Source: JABSOG01 sp047617105
GTDB lineage: Bacteria > Pseudomonadota > Gammaproteobacteria > Enterobacterales > Alteromonadaceae
Direction: 5' to 3'
DNA: 64,000 nt
Assembly: GCA_047617105.1 (NCBI GenBank)
Contig: JBLGCB010000001.1
Location: 1-64,000 of the forward strand
Of this stretch, positions 25,629-34,044 are shown in pieces; position 1 is the first letter of the stretch, and the number at the start of each line of letters is the position of its first letter. The notes under the pieces were generated by a model. That model worked only from the letters and a program-made list of their open reading frames with translations. It was not told the DNA's origin and did no database searches. Position numbers and translations under genes: made by a program.

Positions 25629-27695
25629 TTAACAGGGTAAACGAATACTAAACACGGTGCCCTCACCAGGCGCAGATTCCACTCTAATATCGCCCTGATG
25701 TTTTTGAATAATGCCAAAAGAAATCGACAATCCCAGCCCGGTGCCCGCACCGACATCTTTGGTGGTAAAAAAAGGTTCGAACAGTTTTGACTGTACCGTG
25801 GCATCCATACCGCAGCCATTGTCACTGATTGAGATCACCACATAACCCTCCTCGCCATAGGTCGCGATATTGACCATACCCGACAAGGATTGATCGTGTT
25901 GTTGGCGCTGCAAAATGGCTTGGCAGGCATTAACCAACAAATTCATAAACACTTGATTTAATTGTGCCGGCCAACACATAAGTGTCGGGTCTAGGGAAAA
26001 ATCCACCACAAACTTTGCACTCTCTCGATACTTGGCCTGCACCAATTTAATCGTTGATTTTAGGCAGTCGACAATCCGAACCTCTTTTTGTCCACCGCCA
26101 TCTTGGCGGGTAAAAGCCTGTAAATCTTTGACAATCCCCTTAATACGTTCGGTACCATCGGTGATGGTCGATAAGTGTTTAAACAAGGGTTCAAACTTTT
26201 TGCTGAAACTGTCGATGATGCTCTGATCAGCCTCATCTCCGAGCAGCGAATACAAAAACGTTTCAAAGCGTTTTAAATCCACCTCCAGGTTTTGTGCGCT
26301 GACATGGGCAAAGTTAGTGGGATTATTGATTTCATGGGCAACCCCTGCTGTCAATGTACCCAGTGAGGCCATTTTTTCTTGCATCACCAGTTGAGTTTGG
26401 CTGTCTTTGAGTTTGCGGTGTGATTCGGCATTATCCAGTGCAATGGCCGTATACGAGGCAATGGTACGCACCATATCAAGCTGGTAATCACTGTATGCAT
26501 CCTCTTGCATACTTTGCACCGACAAACAGCCAATAAGATGATCCTGAGCCAGCAACGGTTGGTAAATAATCGATTGGGTATCCACGCCTGATTTGGAGCG
26601 GTAAATCTGGCCAACGTAATTCAAGTGGTCGTCACGCTGATGTAACACCACCTCTTTTTGATGGGCAACACACCATACCGCTAACGAATAAAGATTGTCC
26701 ATGGGCAAGGTGTATTGTTCCAGCTCTTCACCACCAACAATCGCCGCCTGAAACTCAATCAGGGCACTTTCTGCACGATACAAACCGATGCTAAAAACAT
26801 GTACATCCATCAGCGCATTCACATGGCGATACACCTTACTTAAAATCTGCTCTAAATCTAAGGTGCCAGTGATCTCTCGACCAATTTCACTGAGTACCGC
26901 AATATCCCGATTACGTCGTTCAACTTTATTGGCCTGATCACGAATAGTTTCGATATTTTCAATATACTGAATGTTATGCATTAAACGACAATTAAATTCT
27001 TCGGTGCAAAAAGGTTTATGGAGATAATCATTGGCACCACTTTTGATAAAACGGGCGGTGAGTGAGTTATCGCTTAGACCAGAAATGCCGATAATCACCA
27101 ACTCTTCTTTGCTGAAACGCTGGCGTATTTTATCGGTTAAGGCAATACCATCCATTCTTGGCATTTGCTGATCGGTGATCACCAATTTTATATCCGGGTG
27201 AACGTCGAGCACCTCAAGTGCTTCAAGGCCATCACAAGCTTCATAGACCTGATAACGATGGCGATGCAAGTGGCTGCTGACAAAATTACGTGAAGTGATC
27301 GAGTCATCGACCACCAGCACTTTGATGTGTTCGTTGCGGATTAACTGGCTCAGCAGTTGCTGTAAATATTGATAAGCTTGTTTATTACCTTTGGGGATGT
27401 AATCGATAATAGGGCGTTTAAGGATGGCTTGGCGCACATCGTTATTGGTCATTCCAGTCATCACAATGGCTGGAATACCGGCTTTTACCACGTAATCTAT
27501 TGCTTCACCGTGACAGGCATCGGGTAAGTTATAATCAATAACGGCACAGAAAAATTGCTCGCCAGAATTGATTATCTGCTGAGTTTGCGCAAAAGAATAG
27601 GCAATGGTGGCGGGTAAACCGATGCGCTTGGCAATATGCCAATGAATCGTGGCAATCGGTTTACTGTCTTCGATGATAAGGAGCTTTTTTTCCAC
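25629..27695 (-). CDS. hybrid signalling protein REC-REC-GAF-HisKA-HATPase
   Basis: 688 residues starting at GTG. Two receiver domains lie at the N-terminus: REC1 about 4-118, with Asp54 in VIDYNLPD, and REC2 about 125-240, with Asp175 in VITDQQMPRMDG. A short helix, a GAF domain (about 270-430), a HisKA helix with VAHEINNPTNF and an HATPase with NLLVNACQAIL and GAGTGLGLSIS follow. With receivers placed before the kinase and no transmembrane helix, it is a cytosolic kinase that probably integrates phosphoryl input from other kinases. It lies codirectionally after the REC-GGDEF gene, so the two may form one pathway. Confidence 0.88.
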   Translation of the reverse strand: MEKKLLIIEDSKPIATIHWHIAKRIGLPATIAYSFAQTQQIINSGEQFFCAVIDYNLPDACHGEAIDYVVKAGIPAIVMTGMTNNDVRQAILKRPIIDYIPKGNKQAYQYLQQLLSQLIRNEHIKVLVVDDSITSRNFVSSHLHRHRYQVYEACDGLEALEVLDVHPDIKLVITDQQMPRMDGIALTDKIRQRFSKEELVIIGISGLSDNSLTARFIKSGANDYLHKPFCTEEFNCRLMHNIQYIENIETIRDQANKVERRNRDIAVLSEIGREITGTLDLEQILSKVYRHVNALMDVHVFSIGLYRAESALIEFQAAIVGGEELEQYTLPMDNLYSLAVWCVAHQKEVVLHQRDDHLNYVGQIYRSKSGVDTQSIIYQPLLAQDHLIGCLSVQSMQEDAYSDYQLDMVRTIASYTAIALDNAESHRKLKDSQTQLVMQEKMASLGTLTAGVAHEINNPTNFAHVSAQNLEVDLKRFETFLYSLLGDEADQSIIDSFSKKFEPLFKHLSTITDGTERIKGIVKDLQAFTRQDGGGQKEVRIVDCLKSTIKLVQAKYRESAKFVVDFSLDPTLMCWPAQLNQVFMNLLVNACQAILQRQQHDQSLSGMVNIATYGEEGYVVISISDNGCGMDATVQSKLFEPFFTTKDVGAGTGLGLSISFGIIQKHQGDIRVESAPGEGTVFSIRLPC

Positions 27696-27858
27696 GCGGG
27701 CGAGTTACACCGAAATGAGGTCTTTATAATCTAAAGTATAGTCCAAGTTAGCTTAATGAGTGTCCAGTCTTAACCGATTCAATCATTTTGGCGGGATAAA
27801 GGTTGTTTTGGCTGTATTGTGGGGTTATGGGAGGATTTGTGCGAGGATTTGTGGGAGG

Positions 27859-27916
27859 GGATTTACGATGAAGGAGGTTAGGCGTAAATCCACATTAATG
27901 GTGCGCAGTGCGCACC
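27859..27916. repeat. double hairpin including a GTAGGGTGCG-type REP dyad
   Basis: GGATTTACG (27859-27867) pairs with CGTAAATCC (27883-27891); GGTGCGC (27900-27906) pairs with GCGCACC (27910-27916), followed by CTACG. Read on the minus strand the second is CGTAGGGTGCGCACTGCGCACC, kin to dyads at 15279 and 41787. It sits just past the end of the REC-GGDEF gene and could terminate it. Confidence 0.55.
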
Positions 27917-27937
27917 CTACGTACATTATTTATCCCC

Positions 27938-29185
27938 CTATTTATCCCAAACAAGTGGTTTATTGCCTTCTATAGAAGTTTCATAGGTCAGTTCGTTACG
28001 TTCGACCAATTCTCCCGGATGCTCGCTAAAGCGCTGGAATAAACCTTCGGTGTTAAGCCCTGGTACAGTACTCACCCCAACCCAAGCGTTACGCTGGCTG
28101 TTTTTGGCGGTATACATACACATATCGGCAATATCCACCAATTGCATCCATGACAACAATCTCGGCTGTTCTTCAACAAATGGAAAACAAGCATAACCAA
28201 TCGAACAAGTCTTATGAACCGGTGGTTTGTTGGCCACTTTAAACGCCTGCTCTTCAAACCCAGCTCGTAGCCGTTCTGCCAGCATCGGTGCATGTTTGCG
28301 GTTGATAAAACGAGCAATGACCAAAAACTCCTCACCACCCCAACGCACCAGAAAATCTGACTCACGAAACACGCCGAGTAAAATCTTTCTGATTTGCATT
28401 AATACCTGATCGCCTCCGGCATGACCATGGGCATCATTAACCCCTTTAAAAGAATCAATATCGATAACAAAAAACACCAAGTCGGCCATATCCAACGGCT
28501 TACGTCGATCGCCGTTAAGCCAGTCTGCGTACATCCGTAAACAAATGGCCACATCGGCATCGAGGTGTTTGACCAAAAAGCGGCGGTTATTGAGCATCGT
28601 TAACGAATCAATCAAGCTCAGTTCTTCGAGTGATTTGTACGCCAGTTGCAATTCTTGGTTTTTATTGTCCAGCTCATGGGTGCGTTCAACCACCCGTTCT
28701 TCGAGGGTTTTAAGGTAATCGTCAAGCTGCTGTTGCAACTCAAACGCTTCTACAGCACGGGTGATGGTCCAAAGCAATTCGATGCGCTCGAACGGCTTAA
28801 GAATAAACTTGTAGATTTGGGCCTTGTTGACCGAGTCGATAATCGCTTCAACATCGATAAAACCGGTCACAATGATACGAATGGTTTTGGGGATCAATAC
28901 CGCCAACTTCTCAAACAGCATAACACCAGTCATACCAGCCATGCGCTGATCGCTGATCACCAGACAGACTGATTCTGGTTTTTCCATTTCTTCGATCATC
29001 GCCAAAGCTTCATAACCGTCTCCGGCACGAAGCAAATTATAATTTTCTTCTAAAATCGAGGCCATCGCCACCAGATTCGCTTCTTCATCGTCGACGATTA
29101 GAATGGTGTGCGTTTTTTGCGCTTGTTCCTCCGCGGCTTCTTCCGCTTCGATTTTATCTAATTTATCTTTACTAAAAATACCCAT
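27938..29185 (-). CDS. response regulator with GGDEF domain (diguanylate cyclase)
   Basis: 415 residues. The receiver domain (about 27-145) carries the acidic pair in LIVDDEEAN, the phosphoacceptor Asp in LVISDQRMAGMTG and the conserved KPF near its end. A coiled-coil linker (about 150-195) leads to a GGDEF domain (about 200-375) with an intact GGEEF active site (RWGGEEFLV). An RESD inhibitory I-site lies five residues upstream of it, so c-di-GMP feedback is expected. It should make c-di-GMP when phosphorylated, probably by the hybrid kinase encoded just downstream or a remote one. Confidence 0.9.
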   Translation of the reverse strand: MGIFSKDKLDKIEAEEAAEEQAQKTHTILIVDDEEANLVAMASILEENYNLLRAGDGYEALAMIEEMEKPESVCLVISDQRMAGMTGVMLFEKLAVLIPKTIRIIVTGFIDVEAIIDSVNKAQIYKFILKPFERIELLWTITRAVEAFELQQQLDDYLKTLEERVVERTHELDNKNQELQLAYKSLEELSLIDSLTMLNNRRFLVKHLDADVAICLRMYADWLNGDRRKPLDMADLVFFVIDIDSFKGVNDAHGHAGGDQVLMQIRKILLGVFRESDFLVRWGGEEFLVIARFINRKHAPMLAERLRAGFEEQAFKVANKPPVHKTCSIGYACFPFVEEQPRLLSWMQLVDIADMCMYTAKNSQRNAWVGVSTVPGLNTEGLFQRFSEHPGELVERNELTYETSIEGNKPLVWDK

Positions 29186-29246
29186 GAGAATCCCATATTG
29201 CGCTTTGCCAGAGAATAAACTGGCGATAATAAAAGTGTAGGCGCTT

Positions 29247-29286
29247 TTTGAATAGTTAGCACCAATTTTGAATAGTTAGCACCAAT
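29247..29286. repeat. perfect 20-base tandem repeat in the uvrD upstream region
   Basis: TTTGAATAGTTAGCACCAAT occurs twice head to tail (29247-29266, 29267-29286), between the divergent REC-GGDEF and uvrD starts. It could be a binding-site doublet or replication slippage. Confidence 0.75.
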
Positions 29287-29364
29287 AAAGCTATGATTTT
29301 CTGGTCTTCACCGCCAGATTACAGGATAATGCGCTATCGCTTTTTTCAATCCCCGGAAGTTCCC

Positions 29365-31527
29365 ATGGATGTCACTGATTTAATTGACTCTCTCAACGAC
29401 AAACAACGCGAAGCCGTTTCTGCACCTTTGCAAAATATGCTTATCCTTGCTGGTGCCGGTAGCGGCAAAACCAGGGTGCTGGTACATCGCATCGCCTGGT
29501 TAATGAGAATCGAACGCATCTCAGCCTTCAGCATTCTCGCGGTCACCTTTACCAACAAAGCCGCAAAAGAAATGCGCGGCCGAGTCGAACAAATCACTGG
29601 CAGCATCGCCAACGGTATGTGGATCGGCACTTTTCATGGTCTGGCCCATCGTTTTTTGCGAATGCATTACAATGAAGCCAATTTACCACAAAGCTTTCAG
29701 ATTCTCGACTCAGATGATCAATTACGGATGATCAAACGTTTGTGCAAAGCGCTTGAACTGGATGAGAAAAACTGGCCACCAAGACAATTTCAATGGTTTA
29801 TCAACGGCAAAAAAGACGAAGGTTTACGGCCACAACATCTGCAAGCCTATGATGTCAACGAACAAACCATGGTGCAAGTCTATACTGCCTATCAAGAGGC
29901 TTGTGATCGCTCCGGTTTGGTCGATTTTGCCGAAATCTTGCTCCGTGCCCACGAAGTGCTGTTAAATCATCCCACAGTGTTGGCCCATTATCAACAACGT
30001 TTCAGCAATATTTTGGTTGACGAGTTTCAAGATACCAACAGCATTCAATACGCTTGGCTACGACTGCTGACTGGTACACAGTCGCATATGATGGCGGTGG
30101 GTGATGATGATCAGTCAATTTACGGCTGGCGCGGTGCTAAAGTTGAAAACCTGCATAAATTTCTCAAAGACCTGCCAGACGCCAAAACCATTCGACTGGA
30201 GCAAAACTACCGCTCTACCGGCACTATCTTAAAAGCCGCCAACGCCTTAATCGTTAATAATAGTGGTCGCATGGGTAAAGACTTGTGGACCGATGGCGAG
30301 GCTGGCGAACCGATTTCGATTTACACCGCCTTTAACGAGTTGGACGAAGCCCGCTTTATGGCCGGAAAAATCAAAGAATGGTTAGACCATGGCAACCTTT
30401 TGAACGATACCGCGATACTCTATCGCAACAACGCCCAGTCACGAGTGCTCGAAGAAGCATTATTACAAGCCAGCTTGCCGTATCGCATTTACGGCGGTTT
30501 ACGCTTTTTCGACCGCCAAGAAATCAAAGATACGCTGGCGTATTTACGCCTGATTGCCAATCGCACCGATGACGCGGCGTTTGAACGGGTGGTTAACACC
30601 CCCACTCGTGGCATCGGCAACCGCACTTTACAACTGGTGCGAGATGCGGCGCGCGATCAGGGTTTCACCATGATTGAAGCCGCCAGAATGCTGGTTGAAA
30701 ATAAAGACTTGTCGGGCCGTGCGGGCAATGCGGTATTTGCCTTTATGGAATTACTCGACCGTCTCGAAGACGATTGCAAGGACATGTGTCTGCACGAACA
30801 AGCCGACATCGTGATGCGCCTAACAGGGTTACGCGCGATGTATCAGGCCGAAAAAGGCGAAAAAGCCAAAACCCGAATTGAAAATATGGACGAACTGGTC
30901 AGTGCCTGTCGCACCTTTGAACCGCCCGAGGACGAAGCAGAAATGCCGATTCTCGATGCCTTTTTATCTCATGCCGCGCTAGAAGCAGGCGATTCACAAG
31001 CCGATGAATTTGACGACGCAGTGCAACTAATGACCCTGCATTCAGCCAAAGGACTAGAATTTCCGCTGGTATTTATGGGTGGCGTTGAAGAGGGTATGTT
31101 CCCGAGTATGCAATCTAACGAAGACATTGAGCGCCTCGAAGAAGAACGCCGCTTATGTTATGTCGGCATCACCCGAGCCAAAGACAAGTTATATATTAGT
31201 CATGCCGAAAGCCGTCGCTTATATGGTCAGGAAAAAAACCATCGGCCATCGCGTTTTCTTAAAGAATTGCCCGAAGATTGTGTTGAAGAAATTCGCCTCA
31301 GCACCAAAATCAGCCGACCTCAGGGCCGTTTTAGCCCTGCTATGACCCAAGAGGCATTTGCCTCTACCGGGTTTAACTTAGGGCAGCGGGTGGTACATCC
31401 TAAATTTGGCGAAGGCACGATTTTAAATTATGAAGGCAGTGGCAGCAATTCTATTGTGCAGATCAACTTTGATGATGTTGGCACCAAGATGCTGATGACC
31501 GAGCTTGCGCCGCTGTCGGCAGTGTAG
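29365..31527 (+). CDS. uvrD: DNA helicase II
   Basis: 720 residues from ATG 29365 (MDVTDLIDSLNDKQREAV), matching the family start and length; an upstream in-frame ATG at 29293 is rejected. GGAAG precedes the start by about 6 bases. Superfamily 1A motifs are all visible: AGAGSGKT (I), FTNKAAKEM (Ia), LVDEFQDTN (II), VGDDDQSIYGWRGA (III), LEQNYRS (IV), TLHSAKGLEF (V) and EERRLCYVGITRA (VI). The C-terminus carries a Tudor-like end (GQRVVHPKFGEG). It unwinds DNA in nucleotide excision and mismatch repair. No obvious LexA box was seen upstream. tmcA follows after 28 bases, probably in the same transcript. Confidence 0.97.
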   Translation: MDVTDLIDSLNDKQREAVSAPLQNMLILAGAGSGKTRVLVHRIAWLMRIERISAFSILAVTFTNKAAKEMRGRVEQITGSIANGMWIGTFHGLAHRFLRMHYNEANLPQSFQILDSDDQLRMIKRLCKALELDEKNWPPRQFQWFINGKKDEGLRPQHLQAYDVNEQTMVQVYTAYQEACDRSGLVDFAEILLRAHEVLLNHPTVLAHYQQRFSNILVDEFQDTNSIQYAWLRLLTGTQSHMMAVGDDDQSIYGWRGAKVENLHKFLKDLPDAKTIRLEQNYRSTGTILKAANALIVNNSGRMGKDLWTDGEAGEPISIYTAFNELDEARFMAGKIKEWLDHGNLLNDTAILYRNNAQSRVLEEALLQASLPYRIYGGLRFFDRQEIKDTLAYLRLIANRTDDAAFERVVNTPTRGIGNRTLQLVRDAARDQGFTMIEAARMLVENKDLSGRAGNAVFAFMELLDRLEDDCKDMCLHEQADIVMRLTGLRAMYQAEKGEKAKTRIENMDELVSACRTFEPPEDEAEMPILDAFLSHAALEAGDSQADEFDDAVQLMTLHSAKGLEFPLVFMGGVEEGMFPSMQSNEDIERLEEERRLCYVGITRAKDKLYISHAESRRLYGQEKNHRPSRFLKELPEDCVEEIRLSTKISRPQGRFSPAMTQEAFASTGFNLGQRVVHPKFGEGTILNYEGSGSNSIVQINFDDVGTKMLMTELAPLSAV

Positions 31528-31555
31528 GTAAGGTGTTGGTTAAGGTATAGTTGCG

Positions 31556-33697
31556 GTGCTCAGTCAATTCAAACAAAACCTGCTTAACAATCGCCACCGC
31601 GCTTTGGTGGTGATTGCCGGGCAATGGGATTGGTGCTTGGCGCAACTGGATGATTTATCTAACCAACACAATACCTTTTGGTTAGGCGACTTGCCCGAGA
31701 ACAGGCCAACTACTACAGCGCTCACGCCCCAACAAACACTGCAAAGGCTGGGGCAAGAATGCGATCAGTTGGTTATCAATGGCTTTTCGGGCATTGATTT
31801 AAATGCCCTTGGTGCCATCAGCGGCACCTTAACCGCAGGTGGATTATGTTACCTGTTATGCCCCGAGTTAGCCAAATGGCCACTTTTACCTGACCCACAA
31901 AATCAACGCTTCTGTGTTTATCCTTATGACGCGGCGAGTATGCCTAATCGACTGGTGCAGCATTTGGTCAATACCATTATTGCTGATAAACATTGTCTGC
32001 TGATTGAGCAAGACACTGACACAACGCCACCCCCTTCAACAATAATAGCAACTCAGCCAAAAACGCCTCAGCCCATCAACCCGCCCTATAAAACCGAGCA
32101 ACAACAATTAGCGGTCGAAAAAATCAAAAAAGTCGCCACCGGACATCGCCGTCGTCCTTTGGTACTGACCGCCGACCGAGGCCGGGGTAAATCCAGCGCA
32201 TTGGGTTTGGCGCTAAGCGAATTGCTTAAAGCGGGCAAACGTAACATTATTATCAGCGCACCCCACGTCGCGTCGGTGGCGGCGGTCTTTGAGCGGGCGG
32301 TGGAACAGCTCAACGTCATTAAGCAATCGGCGACAGAGCTGATTACCACTGAAGGCAGCATAACCTTTATTGCCCCGGATGAGCTCATCCGTCAGCAACC
32401 GCAGGCTGATTTAGTGATGATTGACGAAGCGGCGGCCATTCCAGCGCCGATGTTAACCCAGCTATTAAAGCAGTATTCTCGACTGGTATTCACCAGTACC
32501 ATTGCCGGTTATGAAGGCACCGGGCGAGGGTTTGAAATTCGCTTTAAACAGACCTTAAATCAACTGACCCCAGACTGGCAAGCCTACCATATGACCCAGC
32601 CAATCCGCTGGGCAGAACATGATCCGCTAGAACAATTTATCCATCAGGCATTGATGTTAAATGCACAGGCTGCCGAAGTGATGACGAAAGTGGTGACCAG
32701 TGACTTCACACCAGAGCAAGTCACATTAACTTGGCAAAACAGAAATACATTACTCGATAACAGCAAAACCTTGTCACAAATCATCGGTTTACTCACCCTA
32801 GCCCATTACAAAACCACGCCCAATGATTTTAGACATTTGCTCGATGGTTCGAATATTCAGCTCTACACCCAAACCCTTAATGGTGATGTGGTGGGCACTG
32901 CTTTGGTGGCCATTGAGGGCAATTTCCCCGATGTATTATGCGAGGCCATATACCACGGCGAGCGACGGCCCAAAGGCCATTTACTACCGCAAACCTTAAG
33001 TACTCACGCCGGGTTTATCAAAGCTGGCCAATTTCGCTACGCTCGGGTGATGCGTATTGCCATTCATCCTGAGTTACAAAACCAGGGCTTGGGATCGCAG
33101 TTATTGCAGCAACTGGCTGCCGCTTTCACTCAGCAAAGCATCGATTTTATCGGCGCTGGTTTTGGTGTGACTGGGCCTCTATTAAGCTTCTGGCAAAATA
33201 ATGGGATGCACATAGTGCGTTTAGGGTTAAATGTTGAGGCCACCAGCAATGAATATTCTTCGATTGTTTTACAGCCGCTCAATGCCCCGGCGACCAACCT
33301 GCTCAACGACATGCAGCATAAGTTTGATGATCAATTGCCTCATCTTTTGACGGAGTTTTATCCTTTGTTACCTGCCGGGCTTGTTTTACAGTTATTGCAG
33401 CAACAAACGGTTAAACGATTAGCACCTTTGGATGCGCAAGATTTACTGGATATCGACAGTTATATTCACCATCGACGCGAGTATGAGTTTTGTTCGCTGG
33501 CGCTGTATAAACTGGCTTTGTTGGCCATTGCCGAGCAAAGAACGCAGCGGTTAGATGAACAGCAAGTAGCTTTGTTGGTGGCTAAGGTTTTTCGTCGGCA
33601 AAGCTGGCAAGAGGTTTGTCGGGATTGTGGTTTTGTTGGTAAAAAAGTCGCTGCGGGGGCGTTGAAAAGGGTTTTTAGGTTGTTATCGGTAATATGA
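31556..33697 (+). CDS. tmcA: tRNA(Met) cytidine acetyltransferase
   Basis: 713 residues from GTG 31556, with a TAAGG about 10 bases upstream. Order of domains: an N-terminal DUF1726-type domain, a RecD-like helicase with Walker A DRGRGKSS and DEAAAIP, a GNAT acetyltransferase (RIAIHPELQNQGLGSQL) and a C-terminal tRNA-binding part. It makes N4-acetylcytidine at the wobble position of elongator tRNA-Met using ATP and acetyl-CoA, which increases AUG decoding fidelity. It probably follows uvrD in one transcript. Confidence 0.95.
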   Translation: MLSQFKQNLLNNRHRALVVIAGQWDWCLAQLDDLSNQHNTFWLGDLPENRPTTTALTPQQTLQRLGQECDQLVINGFSGIDLNALGAISGTLTAGGLCYLLCPELAKWPLLPDPQNQRFCVYPYDAASMPNRLVQHLVNTIIADKHCLLIEQDTDTTPPPSTIIATQPKTPQPINPPYKTEQQQLAVEKIKKVATGHRRRPLVLTADRGRGKSSALGLALSELLKAGKRNIIISAPHVASVAAVFERAVEQLNVIKQSATELITTEGSITFIAPDELIRQQPQADLVMIDEAAAIPAPMLTQLLKQYSRLVFTSTIAGYEGTGRGFEIRFKQTLNQLTPDWQAYHMTQPIRWAEHDPLEQFIHQALMLNAQAAEVMTKVVTSDFTPEQVTLTWQNRNTLLDNSKTLSQIIGLLTLAHYKTTPNDFRHLLDGSNIQLYTQTLNGDVVGTALVAIEGNFPDVLCEAIYHGERRPKGHLLPQTLSTHAGFIKAGQFRYARVMRIAIHPELQNQGLGSQLLQQLAAAFTQQSIDFIGAGFGVTGPLLSFWQNNGMHIVRLGLNVEATSNEYSSIVLQPLNAPATNLLNDMQHKFDDQLPHLLTEFYPLLPAGLVLQLLQQQTVKRLAPLDAQDLLDIDSYIHHRREYEFCSLALYKLALLAIAEQRTQRLDEQQVALLVAKVFRRQSWQEVCRDCGFVGKKVAAGALKRVFRLLSVI

Positions 33698-34044
33698 ACA
33701 AAATTCGTAGCAGGAAGAGGTTTGTAGAATGGCAAAATAGCCTTTTCTCGACAACCTAAACAAGAACCGAAAGAATCCTCCATACGCATCTAACCAAACC
33801 GTTGTTCAAGCTTGCCCTACCTAGGGTGTCGAATTTTGGCTATTTCAGCTAATTTAAATTTACCAAATTTTGGCTTTATACATCATCTAGAATACACGCC
33901 GTAGATGGGTTGGTCCGACAGCTCGGAAACCCATAAAATCCGGTGGCTTCGGCCAAGGTTGATGGGTTTCACCCATCCTACAACAAAGCCAAAACATGTG
34001 CAGTAAAAACCAGGCAGTACAGTGGTTTTTCGACAGCCTATGCC
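33698..34044. other. intergenic stretch between convergent tmcA and STAND gene
   Basis: About 347 bases without a gene. It contains two copies of AATTTTGGCT and a composite three-hairpin repeat at 33899-33982. Confidence 0.5.
33899..33982. repeat. composite three-hairpin REP-like element
   Basis: Three dyads follow one another. ATGGGTT (33905-33911) pairs with AACCCAT (33928-33934), enclosing TCCGA-CAGC-TCGGA. TGGC-TTCG-GCCA follows (about 33944-33955). GATGGGT-TTC-ACCCATC completes it (33961-33977). Ends are GTAG and CTAC. The GTAG-ATGGGT...ACCCAT-CCTAC style is that of repetitive extragenic palindromes. Confidence 0.65.

Noticed and set aside
29293..29364. N-terminal extension of uvrD
   Set aside because: The family start MDVTDLIDSLND at 29365 gives the usual 720 residues.
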